Notes under the pieces: generated by a model | Seen by the model: the letters and a program-made list of their open reading frames with translations, nothing else | The model's database searches: none | What the model was told of the DNA's origin: nothing | Program-made: the position numbers and the translations under genes | Shown here: positions 8,373 through 17,772 of the stretch, one piece after another | How the letters are laid out: each line of letters opens with the position of its first letter | Position numbering within the stretch: position 1 is the first letter of the stretch | From: Planctomycetota bacterium | GTDB taxonomy: Bacteria; Planctomycetota; UBA1135; GCA-002686595 | Assembly (NCBI GenBank): GCA_016712565.1 | Contig: JADJQU010000032.1 | Span: 1-22,483, forward strand | DNA length: 22,483 nucleotides | Reading direction: 5' to 3'

Positions 8373-11300
8373 ATGACCCAGTCCTTCCTGCGCCCGTGGT
8401 TCGCGCTCGTCGCGGCCTGCCTGCTCGCCCTGACCTCCTCCGCCCAGGCTCCGCTGCGGGTCTTCCTGCGCGGAGGGCCCAAGACCCACGGGCCTGGGGA
8501 ACACGACCATCCGGCCTTCGTGGCCGATTGGCAGCCTGCTCGCGGCCGCGGGGCGGTGGTCGAGGGCGCCCTGCGGTTCCCCACCCGCGAGGAGCTCGAA
8601 CACACCGACGTGCTCGTCCTCTATGCGGCCGAGGCCGGGTCGATTCACGGGGAGGAGCGCGCCGTTCTGGAGGCCTACCTGGCCCGCGGCGGCGGCCTGG
8701 TGGCGATCCACGACGCGGTCTGCGGCGACGATCCCCATTGGTTCAAGACCGTGGTCGGCGGCGCCTGGGAGCACGGCCACGCCAAGTGGGCCACCGGCAC
8801 CACGGACCTCTACGTGCGCGACTTCGACCACCCGATCACCCGGGGCGTGGCCAACTGGCGCTTCGAGGACGAGCTCTACACCGAGCTGCACCTGGAGCCC
8901 GACGCCCATGTGCTCATGGCGGGCTTCCAGGACGTGTTCACGATCTCGCCGCAGATGTGGACGTACGAGAAGGCGAACTACCGCGCCTTCGTGGCCATCC
9001 AGGGGCACTTCAAGAAGTCCTTCGAGCACGACGCCTGGCGCACCCTGCTCCTGCGCGGCATCGCCTGGGCCGGGGAAGCGGGACGCGGACTCCCTGACGA
9101 CGCCGGAGGAGCGCGCGACCCTCGCGTACCCCACGGGCGGGCCGCTGCGGCCGGAAGAGGCGCGCAAGGCGCTGGTTCTCCACGAGGGCTTCGAGGCTTC
9201 GCTGGCCGCGGCCGAGCCCTTGATCGCCAATCCGATCTCGATCGACTGGGACCCGCGCGGCCGCATGTGGGTCGCGGAGACGCCGGGCTATCCCATGAAG
9301 GAGAAGTCCAGCGGGATTCCGGCCCACGACACGATCAGCGTCCTGGAGGATTCCGACGGCGACGGGGTGATGGACCGGAAGCAGGTCTTCGCAGACAAGC
9401 TCGACCTGGTCACGACTGGCCGCGCCGGACATCCTGTTCCTGCGCGACACCGACGGCGATGGAGTGTGCGACAGGCGCGAGATCCTGTTCACGGGGTTCG
9501 GGTACGGCGACACCCACGCGGTGATGTCGAACGCGCGCTGGGGCCTGGACGGCTGGATCTACGCCACGCAGGGCTACTCCGGCGGCGGCTCGACCAATGT
9601 AAGCAATTCCGGTCCGGACGGCGAGCGCCGCTTCGGACGGATCGGCAACGGCATCTTCCGTTTCAAGGCCGACGGCAGCGCGATCGAAATCGTGTCCTCG
9701 TACGGCTCGAACACCTGGGGCTCGACTTCACGCCCGAGGGCGAGCTGTTCTTCTCCATGGCGAACGGGGCGCACCTGCGCCACGTGGTCGTGCCCGAGAA
9801 GGCGCTGGCCCGCGCGCGGCTCCCCGGTGTGGAGTCGTGGGCCGACGTGCCCGACCACGACCGCGTGGTGCCGATCATCGAGCGCCACGAGGAGGCGTAC
9901 CGGCAGATCGACTTCGTCGGCGGCTTCACCGCGGCGTCGGGCTGCTGCGTGTACGACGGCGGCGCGTGGCCCGCGGAATACGAGGGACGCATCTACGTCG
10001 CGGAGCCGACCGTCAACCTGGTGCACGAGGACGTGCTGTCGCCGAAGGGCGCGACCTTCACGGCGACGAAGAGTCGCGAGCAGGAGTTTCTGGCGAGCGC
10101 GGATCTTTGGTTCCGCCCCGTGCACATGCGCGTCGGACCCGAGGGCGCCTATACGTGCTCGATTTCTACAACCAGGCTGCAGTGCACAACGACACGCGCG
10201 GCCCCCAGCACGGCCCACCAACGCCGCCTTGCGGCCCGACCGCGACCGCACCCACGGCCGGATCTGGCGCGTGCAGCATCGCGACGCGACGGACGTGGCG
10301 GGGAAATAACGGGAGCCGACGGCGCGGGGCTCGTCGCGGCGTTGAAGTCGCCGAACGGCTGGAGACGCGGGACGGCGCTGCGGTTGTTGTGCGAGGACGT
10401 TCCCCGGATGTCGCCCAGGAACTGGCGCGAGTCCTGCCGCGGCACCGGACAGCACGACGGCCTCCGTGGCGGCGCTTTGGGCGCTCGCCCGGTTGGGCAG
10501 GCTGGAAGGTGAATTCCTGGCGGCCGCGACGAGCGATCCTCGATCGACCGTCCGGCGCAATGCCTTCGACGCGGAAGCGGATACCTCCGCAGGAACGGGA
10601 GATCCCGGGCCTCGAGCCGTTGGATTTGACGCTCGCGGATCCAAGGCTTGATCTGGCGTGGATGCGTGCGGCACGCGGGCACGAATTGGCGAGAAGAGCC
10701 TCTACCTCCTCGCCAACGTAGTGGGGGGCCTCCGACGACGTCTGGGTGACGTCAGTCGCCTATTCGCTCGCGATGGCCAAGCCGGTGGAGGCGATGGCCC
10801 TGGCGATGCGGGCCAGCGCGCTCCAGGACTTCTGGGACCGTGATTCCCCGCAACTTTTCGCTGCGTTCATCGGACGAACGGGCGACGTGGAGCTGCAGGC
10901 TCGGGCGGTCGTCGCGATCGACGCGACAAAGGCCTGCCGTCGGTCGGAGAACCGCGACGCTTCGGGCCCTCGTCGAGAATCTCCGCGGGAACCAACCTCC
11001 TCGGTGGACTCCTGAACTCGAGGCAGCTCTGAGGAGTCTCGTGCGTTTCGGTGACCTGGAACTCGGCGGGCTCGCGCTCGGGCTCGTGAGCGGATGGGAT
11101 CGGGACCGTCGGCTTGCGGCGGAACTCCCGGCGTTCGCGCAGCTCGGAAGAAGGCATCGCCCTCGCGGAGTACCCCGTTCGAAGCGCGCGTGACGTTCCT
11201 GGGTTCGCTCTTCCGCATTCCAGAGTATCGCGCGGGTGCGGCTAAGCAGGCCGAATCGATGCTGTCGCCCGAGCTTACGCCGCAGCACCCAGCAACTGGT

Positions 11301-13292
11301 GATCGACGTGCTCGGCCGCACCGACGACGGGAGCGCAGCAGGCGTGCTCGCACGGCGCTTCACGAGCCTGGCCCCAGCCCGCGCGCGAGCAGGCTTTCAC
11401 GTGCCTCGTTCGGCGCGCGAAGTGGGTCGAGGTCGCTGCTCGCGGAGATCGAATTCGGCCGCATCGTCCCCAACGACCTCGGTCCGCTGCGATCTCGCAG
11501 CTTCGAAACCACGGCGACGCCTCCGTCGCCGCCCGCTGCGCGCAGTATTCGAGAAGCTCCAGGGCGCGCAGAATCTGAAGACCGAGGAACTGATCGCCAG
11601 GTGCTGCCCATCGTCGAGCAGCCGGGCGACGCCGTGCGTGGTAAGGACCTGTTCCAGCAGAACTGCGCCACGTGCCACGTATCACGGCGAGGGCGCGAAG
11701 ATCCCGGGCCCGACCTCACGGGCATGGGCTCGCACGGTGCGCGGGCGCTCTTGCCGGTGATCCTCGATCCCAATGCATCGGTCAGAAGCCGCCTGGAACA
11801 CGTCTGGGGAAACGACCGACGAGCGCCTGATCACCCGGCATCATCGTGCGCGACACGCCGCAGAGCGTCGTGCTGCGCTCGACAGCGGCGACACGGAGAT
11901 TCCGCGTGACGAGATCGTCGCGCTGAAGTCGACCGGCCGTTCCCCATGCCAGTGGGGCTGGAATCATCGGACCCGAAGGACTGCGCGACGTGCTGGCGTA
12001 CCTGACCGACGAGTTCAGCGGCTTCCGCGTGCTCGATCTGCGCGAAGCATTTCAACATATCCTCGCACAAGGGCATGTACGATCCAGACAAGGCGCCCGA
12101 CCGCATGGACCTCCTGCGCAGCGGCCTGATCCGACGTCGACGGCGTGCCCCGAACTGCGCGACCCGGCCAAGAGCGAGGGCGGGCGCAATGCGCTGTCGC
12201 TTTCGCGGCGGCATGAATGAAACTGGTTCTCTCCGCACGGGATTGCCGAAGAAGGTGGCGATTCCCGTGGGCTTTTTGCCTGGAGCGCATGCACGTGCTC
12301 AGCAGCATCACCGGCCTGGGGATTTCCGATTCGCGACGACAAGCAGACCGGTACGTCCGGTGGACCTGGGTCTACGCCGACGGATCGCGCGAAGAGGTCG
12401 TGCTGCACGACAGCGTCGAGTTCGCGGACTGGATCGGCCGCGACGTGCCCCCGGGTCAAGTACGTGGAGGACCTGGTCGTCGGCCGGTTCGTGGGGTCAG
12501 ATCCGCACCTTCGATCTCGCGCCAGGGCAGCGCAAGGTGGTCGCCACCGGTCGAGATCGAGAGCTACGACAACCATCTCACCCCGACCTTCTTCGGCCTG
12601 ACCGCCGAGCTGGCCGGGCCGCACGCAGACCTCCGTGCGAGGTCGAGCCCCTGGACGTGCTGGTGGTGGGCGGCGGGTCGAGCCACGATTTCGCGAGCTT
12701 CTTCCGCGACGTCGATCTGGCCACGCTCGCGGCGCAGGGCATCGCCTCGGCCAGGTACACCGAAGGCACGAAGGCGAGCTCTTGTCTCACTGCCGATGCT
12801 CAAGACCCTGTGCCTGACCAACAACCAGCCGCTGGCCGAGAAGCGCTGCGCCAGGCCCGCCGATGGAAGTTCTTCGATGGGGGCGGCGGCCTGGTGCTCG
12901 TCCATCCCGCCACCTGGTTCCAACTGGAGCGACTGGCCCGAATTCAACCGCGCTGGGTCGGCGGCGGAGCGCGCAACCACGAAGCGCTTCGCCGAGTTCG
13001 AGGTGCGCGTCGTCGACCCCCGGCACGCTCTCGCGCGCGGCGTGCCAAAGGACATTCCGCATCCGGGACGGAGCTGTACGAGACGGCGCTCGATCCTCCG
13101 CGAGGACGCACGTGGTCGCCGTGGGCAAATCGCTCGCCACGGGCAAGGAATCCCGGTGCTGTGGACCGTCGGGCGGCCCAAGAGGACGCACGGCCTGCCT
13201 GACGCTGGGCCACGACGGCGCGGCCCACGGCAGTTCCGCCTACCAGACCTGTACGTCAACGCCGTGCGCGCTGGACCCTGGAGGCGCGCTAG
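8373..13292 (+). CDS. Giant exported fusion: ThuA, membrane-bound dehydrogenase domain, HEAT-like repeats, cytochrome c, second ThuA
   Basis: The corrected product is about 1,640 residues. A signal peptide (FALVAACLLALTSSAQA) comes first. Domains in order by base position are: ThuA 1 at 8450-9085 (TDVLVLYAAEAGSIHGEERA, GGGLVAIHDAVCGDDPHWFK); a TIGR02604-type dehydrogenase/beta-propeller at 9120-10290 (GRMWVAETPGYP, then SDGDGVMDRKQVFADKLDLV, THAVMSNARWGLDGWIYATQ, FVGGFTAASGCCVYDGGAWP); HEAT-like repeats at about 10300-11600; a cytochrome c domain with CATCH at 11664-11678 and GPDLTGMG after it; a beta-rich domain at 12020-12610 (SREEVVLHDSVEFADWIG); and ThuA 2 at 12640-13290 (LDVLVVGGGSSHDFASFFRD, GGGLVLVHPATWF). 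ThuA proteins are linked to sugar use; the middle resembles sugar dehydrogenases that pass electrons to the attached heme. Substrate unknown. Frame changes are many, above all after 10300, so splitting into two genes near 12000 cannot be excluded. Confidence 0.8.
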
Positions 13293-13335
13293 GCATCTGC
13301 CCGAACGCTGCCTGCGCTTCATTTCCGGCGCCGAC

Positions 13336-13713
13336 GTGGTGCGCGAGACCATGCCCCGAGGCCCCCACGAGTGGTTTCGCGGCCGGGGCTCACCGCCGCG
13401 ACGAACCTGCAGCTCGTGCGCGTCACCATGCCGCCCGGCAGGAGTTCATCACCACCGCCATCCGTGTTTCGAGGAGCTGCTCTATTGCCTGGAGAGCGAG
13501 TGCGAGCAGTGGGTCGGCCGCGAGAAGCGCCTCCTGCGCCCCGGGAGGTCGTGCACGTGCCGCGCGACGAAGTCCACGGCACGTCACAAGCGTCTCCGGT
13601 GCACCGGTGAATTTCCTGGCGATCCTCTCGAGGCGAAGTTCGACGGTCCCGCCGTGATCGACACGAGCGGCGAGCCGCCGTGGAAACCTGCGCGCCTGAG
13701 GCGCAGTCCGTAA
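13336..13713 (+). CDS. Cupin-domain protein
   Basis: The fragments join into a single cupin barrel: DVVRETMPRGPHEWF, then TNLQLVRVTMPPG, a His-rich metal-binding motif HHHRHPCFEELLYCLE, then EQWVGREKRLL, the second cupin motif read as VVHVPRDEVHGT, then APVNFLAILS and a tail ending GEPPWKPARLRRSP before TAA. The His cluster, Glu and later His are the usual metal ligands of small mononuclear cupins. The start is uncertain: I chose a GTG at 13336, 44 bases after the stop of the large fusion gene, because no ATG fits and the cupin-like sequence begins there. The length of about 125 residues is typical. Small cupins often bind or isomerise sugars or small acids, which would suit the neighbouring ThuA enzyme, but the substrate is unknown. 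At least four frame changes occur within 380 bases. Confidence 0.68.
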   Translation: MVRETMPRGPHEWFRGRGSPPRRTCSSCASPCRPAGVHHHRHPCFEELLYCLESECEQWVGREKRLLRPGRSCTCRATKSTARHKRLRCTGEFPGDPLEAKFDGPAVIDTSGEPPWKPARLRRSP

Positions 13714-13752
13714 CCCGCGCGAATCGTCCTGAAGAAGCAGCCCGCCCGCGTC

Positions 13753-14349
13753 GTGGCGCGGGGTCTGCGCGATGTGGCTGCGGCCGCCGGGCCGAGGACG
13801 AAGCGGAGTTCACGGCGCTGCGGCGCGCGAGCCAGGCCTTCCTCGCGCCCTCGGGCATCGCCGCGAGCCCCTCGCGTGCCTTCCAGCTGTTCCTGCAGCA
13901 GGGACCGGGCACCGGGCGCGAGCGCTCGCTCGTGTGCTCGAAGGCGGACGGCGAAATCCTGGGCGCCGTTTCCTGCAGGCGATCCGCGGCGAGCCCTTCC
14001 ATTCGGCGGTGATCGGCTACTGGATCGGCGCGGTCCACGCACGCCAGGGCGCCATGGGCGAGGCGCTCTCGCTCGCCGTCCGCCGCGCCTTCCGCAGGCT
14101 CGGGGTCAACCGCCTGGAAGCCGACGTGCTGCCCGGGCACGGCCTCCAAGCGCCTGTTGGCGCGCGCGGGATCGTCGCGAGGGCACGGCGCGGAATTCCG
14201 TGCGCATCGACGGGCGCTTTCGCGATCACGAGCGCTGGGCGCTCCTGGCGCGAGACTTCGCGCGCGGCGTGCCACCGGCCCACCCGGGCTCAGCGGCCCC
14301 AGTCGCTCCAGTGGCGGAAGTCCTGGTTGACCGTGCGGTGCGAGCTTAG
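13753..14349 (+). CDS. GNAT-family N-acetyltransferase (RimJ/RimL-like)
   Basis: Joined frames give RAEDEAEFTALRRASQAFLA near the N-terminus, then EPFHSAVIGYWIGAVHARQG, which is the acceptor-side strand of RimJ/RimL-type acetyltransferases. Next come MGEALSLAVRRAFRRLGVNR and LEADVLPGH with the NxxSxxLLxRxGF-type motif broken by a frameshift, then GTARNSVRIDGRFRDHERWA at the C-terminus. Such enzymes move an acetyl group from acetyl-CoA to the N-terminus of ribosomal proteins or to other small amines. The GTG at 13753 is a tentative start. The apparent stop at 14347-14349 makes the gene overlap the end of the opposite-strand NAD+ synthetase by 60 bases. The true end may be nearer 14270, right after LLARDFARG, with the overlap created by a lost base. 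Confidence 0.72.
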   Translation: MARGLRDVAAAAGPRTKRSSRRCGARARPSSRPRASPRAPRVPSSCSCSRDRAPGASARSCARRRTAKSWAPFPAGDPRRALPFGGDRLLDRRGPRTPGRHGRGALARRPPRLPQARGQPPGSRRAARARPPSACWRARDRREGTARNSVRIDGRFRDHERWALLARDFARGVPPAHPGSAAPVAPVAEVLVDRAVRA

Positions 14350-15995
14350 CGATGATGGGCGGCACGCGCTGAACTGCGTGGCGGCGATGCGGCCGACGAT
14401 CTTCCGCACGAACTCGCTCCCGAATCCGGCGCGCACCAGGTCTTCCTCGCTGTAGCGCTCGTCCACCAGCAGGCCCGCAGGAGCCGATCCGCCATCTCGT
14501 AGGTGAACCGAGCTCCCCTTCGTCGGTCTGGCCGCGAACAGATCCGCCGGAGGGGGCGCTTCTCGATCGAAAGGGGGCGAAGGAACGCCGAGGTGCCGCG
14601 CCAACTGGTAGATCTCTGGTTCTTGCTAGGTCGCCGATGGGATTGAGCGCGCGCTGGCGCTGTCGCCAAACTGCGTGGTGTAGCCCAGCAAGGAGCTCCG
14701 TCTTGTTGCTCGTGCGGACCAGGGCCTTTCTCCGCCGCCGCGTGGTCGTAAGAAACACGATCATCCGGCAACGCGCCAGCACGTTGCCGCGCCGCAGCCG
14801 ATCGGCGGCGGGGACATACGCCAGGTAGCCGTCCGCCATGGCGCTGATGTCCCCACGCGCGCGTGGGGATGCGGATCGACTCGCACAGGAGCCTTCCGTG
14901 GGCCTCGCTCTCCGGGTTCGATTCGCGGTAGGGGATCAGCACGCCCAGCACGTTCTTCACTCCCCAGGGCCCGCGCAGCCAGGGCCGCGACGACCGCCAG
15001 TCGATGCCCCCGAAACGCCCAGCACCGCCCGCGAGAATCCCGCGCTGGAGATTTCCTCGCGCAGGAAGTGCACAGGAGCTGCTCGACCAGCCCGACGTCG
15101 ATCGAAAGGTCAGCGCGGGCTTCTTCTCGCCACTGAGTCCATCAGTTCTGCGTGCGGAAGCGCACCAGGCTCTGTTCAGGAGCCAGGGCTTCGCGTCGCG
15201 CCGCAGGGCAACGTCATCAGCCGGGCCCGTTCCACGTCGCTGCGAGAGGAGATCGACGTCCAGGCGACCAGGTCTCGATCCGCCCAGCTGGGCCTTCCAC
15301 GCGGCTAGCGAAGGGATCGACCACGCGCGATCCACCGGAGAAAAAGATCCCGTCCTCCCAGCCGACGCGGGAGGTCACCGACCAAGCTGCGTGGTCAGCG
15401 CCCGGTCCGTGCGCAGGATCAGGTGCCAGGAGCGCGTCGAGCCGAGGCCCTCCGCACCCGCCTCGACCCCGCGCGCGGGCGAGGCCGCGGCGACCAGCAG
15501 GGCGTCGGCGTCGTCGAGGAAGTGGCTGTATGCGCTCGGCGTGTGCCAGGCGTCCTCGCACACGAGCGGCCCGAAGCGCCCGTGCTTGCTCTCGAACGTG
15601 CGGAAGCCCTCGCCTGGCGCGAAGTCGCGGCTCGTCGCGAACAGGCCGTAGTTCACGAGGTGCACCTTGCGGTGCACGCCGAGCACGCGCCCGTCCTCCA
15701 GGAAAGCGATCGAGTTGCAGATGCGCCCGTCGCGGCGCGCTCGGCGAAGCCGAAGGCGATCGAGGTCCGGCGCGAGCGCTCGACCAGCGGTGCAGCAGGG
15801 CGTCGTCCGGGCGCAGGGCGACCTCCTCGACCAGGTCCTTGACGAAGTAGCCGGTCAGGAAGGCTCGGGAAAGAGCACCATCGGCGCTCCGGCCCCCTTG
15901 GCCACCTCGTCCACGCGCGCGAGGTGCTCCTGGAGGTTCGCGGCGAGGTCCCCGAGCTTCGGGTTGGTCTGGGCGACGACGAGCCGGCAATCCAT
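14290..15995 (-). CDS. nadE: Glutamine-dependent NAD+ synthetase
   Basis: It makes NAD+ from deamido-NAD+ and ATP, using ammonia released from glutamine by an N-terminal nitrilase-fold domain. The start ATG gives MDCRLVVAQTNPKLGDLAAN. The catalytic triad regions are visible: the Glu in a segment equivalent to FPELSLTGY (15860), the Lys in HRKVHLVNYGLFA (15660), and the Cys in FGPLVCEDAWH (15560). The synthetase domain shows a broken SGGIDS P-loop near 15000 followed by VAALAARALG and GVKNVLGVLIPYRESNPESE, then VRTSNKTELL (14700), LNPIGDLA (14640), SEEDLVRAGFGSEFVRKIVG and the closing SHRTVNQDFRHWSDWGR. The corrected length of about 568 residues fits the two-domain enzyme. There are many frame changes, including an inserted base at SNKTELL(L)GY. 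An essential gene this broken is the best evidence that the shifts are sequencing errors. Confidence 0.9.
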
Positions 15996-16001
15996 CGCGG
16001 C

Positions 16002-16007
16002 ATTGTA
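16002..16007 (-). promoter_or_regulatory. Possible -10 element immediately before nadE
   Basis: TACAAT (five of six consensus positions) on the minus strand ends only six bases before the nadE ATG at 15995. If used, the transcript would begin at or next to the start codon (leaderless). No recognisable -35 element and no ribosome binding site are seen. Confidence 0.35.
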
Positions 16008-16052
16008 GGGCGCGGGTGCGCGGGTCGGACCTGGCTCGATCGTCGCGTGGCT

Positions 16053-16077
16053 CCTCGGCGCCCCGGAGGGGCCGAGG
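16053..16077. repeat. Inverted repeat in the divergent region between nadE and the 16217 gene
   Basis: CCTCGGC(G)CCCC at 16053-16064 pairs with GGGGCCGAGG at 16068-16077 around the loop GGA, with one bulged base; three A's follow on the plus strand. It lies in a 221-base divergent intergenic region, so it is not an obvious gene-end terminator. It may be a regulatory hairpin or leftover structure. Confidence 0.3.
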
Positions 16078-16216
16078 AAATGTCGGGTCCGGGGTTACCT
16101 CGGGCGTGCCAGCGCGGTCAGAGGACCGGCGTGGCGGGCCGCGGCGGGCGAACTCCCGCCCGACCTGCGCAGCAGCACCTCGAAGGCGAAGCGGCGATGC
16201 ACCGGGAGAACGGGCG

Positions 16217-16644
16217 ATGATCCAGAGGGCGGCGGCGAGGTTCGAGGCGATCGGGGCCGGGCGTGGGCTCGACGGGTGGCGCGCTCGTCTGGCCGACGTG
16301 CTGCGACGGGATCCGCTGGCGAGCCGCGATCCGCGTGCGGGTGAGCGAGCCTCGCTGGCGCGTCTGGCGGACAGGGCCGGTGCGCGAGCCGAGCCGTCGA
16401 CGAGGCCTATCTCCTCGTGCACGCCGACGGACTCGTGTTCCTGGTGCTCTCGGCAGCCGCCTTCCACGACGAGGCCTTCGAGGAGGCGCTCTCGGCCCTC
16501 GACGTCGAGCTCGCCTGCGACGGCGAGGTGCGCTTCCGCGTCGACGTGATCGCCCTGCCCCGCGGAGCGCGGCCAGAGGAGGTCCTGCGCACTCCGCTGG
16601 TCACGATCCGCATCGACGCCGGCCGGCCCGCGCGGCCGGCGTGA
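16217..16644 (+). CDS. Hypothetical protein of about 142 residues
   Basis: The N-terminal frame reads MIQRAAARFEAIGAG, then GLDGWRARLADVLRRDPLAS. After a frame change near 16390 the C-terminal part is coherent: EAYLLVHADGLVFLVLSAAA, then FHDEAFEEALSALDVELACD and GEVRFRVDVIALPRGARPEE, ending TPLVTIRIDAGRPARPA before TGA at 16642-16644. The alternation suggests an alpha/beta domain with a helix (DEAFEEALSAL) between strands. No signal peptide, membrane helix or known motif is visible and I do not recognise a family. It is divergent from nadE and ends six bases from the opposing coding region on the minus strand. Confidence 0.55.
16616..16642 (+). terminator. Perfect 9-bp hairpin at the end of the 16217 gene
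   Basis: ACGCCGGCC at 16616-16624 and GGCCGGCGT at 16634-16642 form a perfect 9-bp stem ending at the first base of the TGA stop. It lies between two convergent genes and could serve both, but it has no T-tract and overlaps coding sequence. Chance self-complementarity is possible in DNA this GC-rich. Confidence 0.25.
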
Positions 16645-16650
16645 GCGGCC

Positions 16651-17665
16651 TCACTCGCCGCCCTTGCGGCGCCTGACCCCGCCCGCAGCGTGGAACTCGA
16701 GGTCGCGCATCCTAGCTGCGCAGCTCTGGTTGGCCCAGGCGCGCGTGCTCCTGGCGTGCAGGTCGGGCGGAGTCTGCAGGAGGAAGGCGCGCCGGTCCGC
16801 GCGCGCCACTCCTCGAAGCCGCCGCCCTCGAGCCGAGGCGACGGGTCCTGCGGCTCCTTGGCCACGATGTCGTCCGGTTCAGTTGTAGAGACCGCCCGTG
16901 TTGATCACGGGCTGCGGGGAGGAGTTGCCACACAGGACCACCCAGCAGGTTCCCCACCAGGGTCGCCTTGCGCTCGTCGTCGAGGTGCACCGGACGTTGT
17001 GCTTGCCGAGGTCGGTCAGGGGCCTGCTCGACGATCAGACGCCCCTCGACGATCTTCTGCCCCGTCCGCGCCGGCTCACGGCCGCGGAGGCGGCGGGTTG
17101 GCACGGGCGCGGGGGAAGAGTCGGCGCGTGTGGGCGACCTGGAGCGGGCGGCCCACGCGCAGGCCCACCTCCCTGGAGCACGTGGACGCCTACGAGCGCA
17201 CGGCCGCGGGCTACCGCAGGATCCCCGCCGCCGAGGGCCGCCACCTGGTGGGGCCGAACCGCGCTCCGTGCCCACGGAGCCACCCGCCCGCTGAAGGTCC
17301 GCATTCTCTGACGCCCGCGGGCACGGACGCCTCGCACCCTGGGGGTGGTCCGCACTTGCCGGCCCGGCGCAAGCACGCCGGTCGGGCCCTGGCGGGCGCC
17401 ACCTCGCGGTTCCCGTGACCTTGGTGATCGACGGTGGTCACCTTTCCCGTCCAGTTCGTGGTCGGGATGCGCAGCTCGGCGAGGGCTTGGGTCGCCTGTT
17501 TGCGGATCTGCGGGCGTTGTCCTCTCTCTCCCCGGCCTGTCCCGTGGGCAGATACTACCCCTGCCGGCGGAGCACCTGCCCGCCATGCACGCCGTGGCCC
17601 CCGCGAGTCCGGCGCTCCTGGTGTCTCGCCAGGCTATGCCGTCCTGAATCGAGCGATACCGCCCC
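16651..17665 (-). CDS. Unidentified, heavily frameshifted coding region (one or two genes)
   Basis: Several protein-like pieces appear in changing frames on the minus strand. From the 5' side they are: a possible short signal-like stretch (SAGLAGATACMAG, about 17610); QATQALAELRIPTTNWTGKV (about 17470); GQKIVEGRLIVEQA (about 17050); VHLDDERKATLVGNLLGG (about 16970), which reads to a stop after VINTGGLYN at 16879-16881; then, from a GTG at 16865, EPQDPSPRLEGGGFEEWRAR, followed by LLQTPPDLHARSTRAWANQS, ending MRDLEFHAAGG...RRKGGE with TGA at 16651-16653. Charged, varied composition sets these pieces apart from the Arg/Pro/Ser filler around them. It may be one secreted protein or two adjacent genes. 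No family was recognised. It is separated from the MoxR gene upstream by a terminator, so it is probably transcribed on its own. Confidence 0.35.
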
Positions 17666-17700
17666 GCATGGGCTGGGGATGGACATCCCGGGACCCCCCC

Positions 17701-17733
17701 AAAACGGCCCGGTAGCCCTCGCCAAGGCCGTTT
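17701..17733 (-). terminator. Rho-independent terminator after the MoxR gene
   Basis: On the minus strand AAACGGCC (17733-17726) pairs with GGCCGTTT (17709-17702) across a 16-base loop. The second arm runs straight into TTTT then a G run. It begins 40 bases past the MoxR stop. A T-tract in a region this GC-rich is a good sign of a real intrinsic terminator. Confidence 0.6.
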
Positions 17734-17772
17734 CCAGGCCAGCGCAAGTCGAGCGATGTAAGTGAAGCCCTC

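Noticed and set aside
8373..14349. Decaying pseudogene cluster
   Set aside because: Frame breaks are many, but conserved motifs such as CATCH, GGGLVAIHDAV and the cupin His cluster are intact, and essential nadE next door has the same breaks.
17035..17441. DUF58 gene downstream of MoxR
   Set aside because: I looked for the DUF58 signature (a GEF-R-Y--GD-R-IDW-like block) in all minus-strand frames and did not find it; a terminator also separates this region from MoxR.
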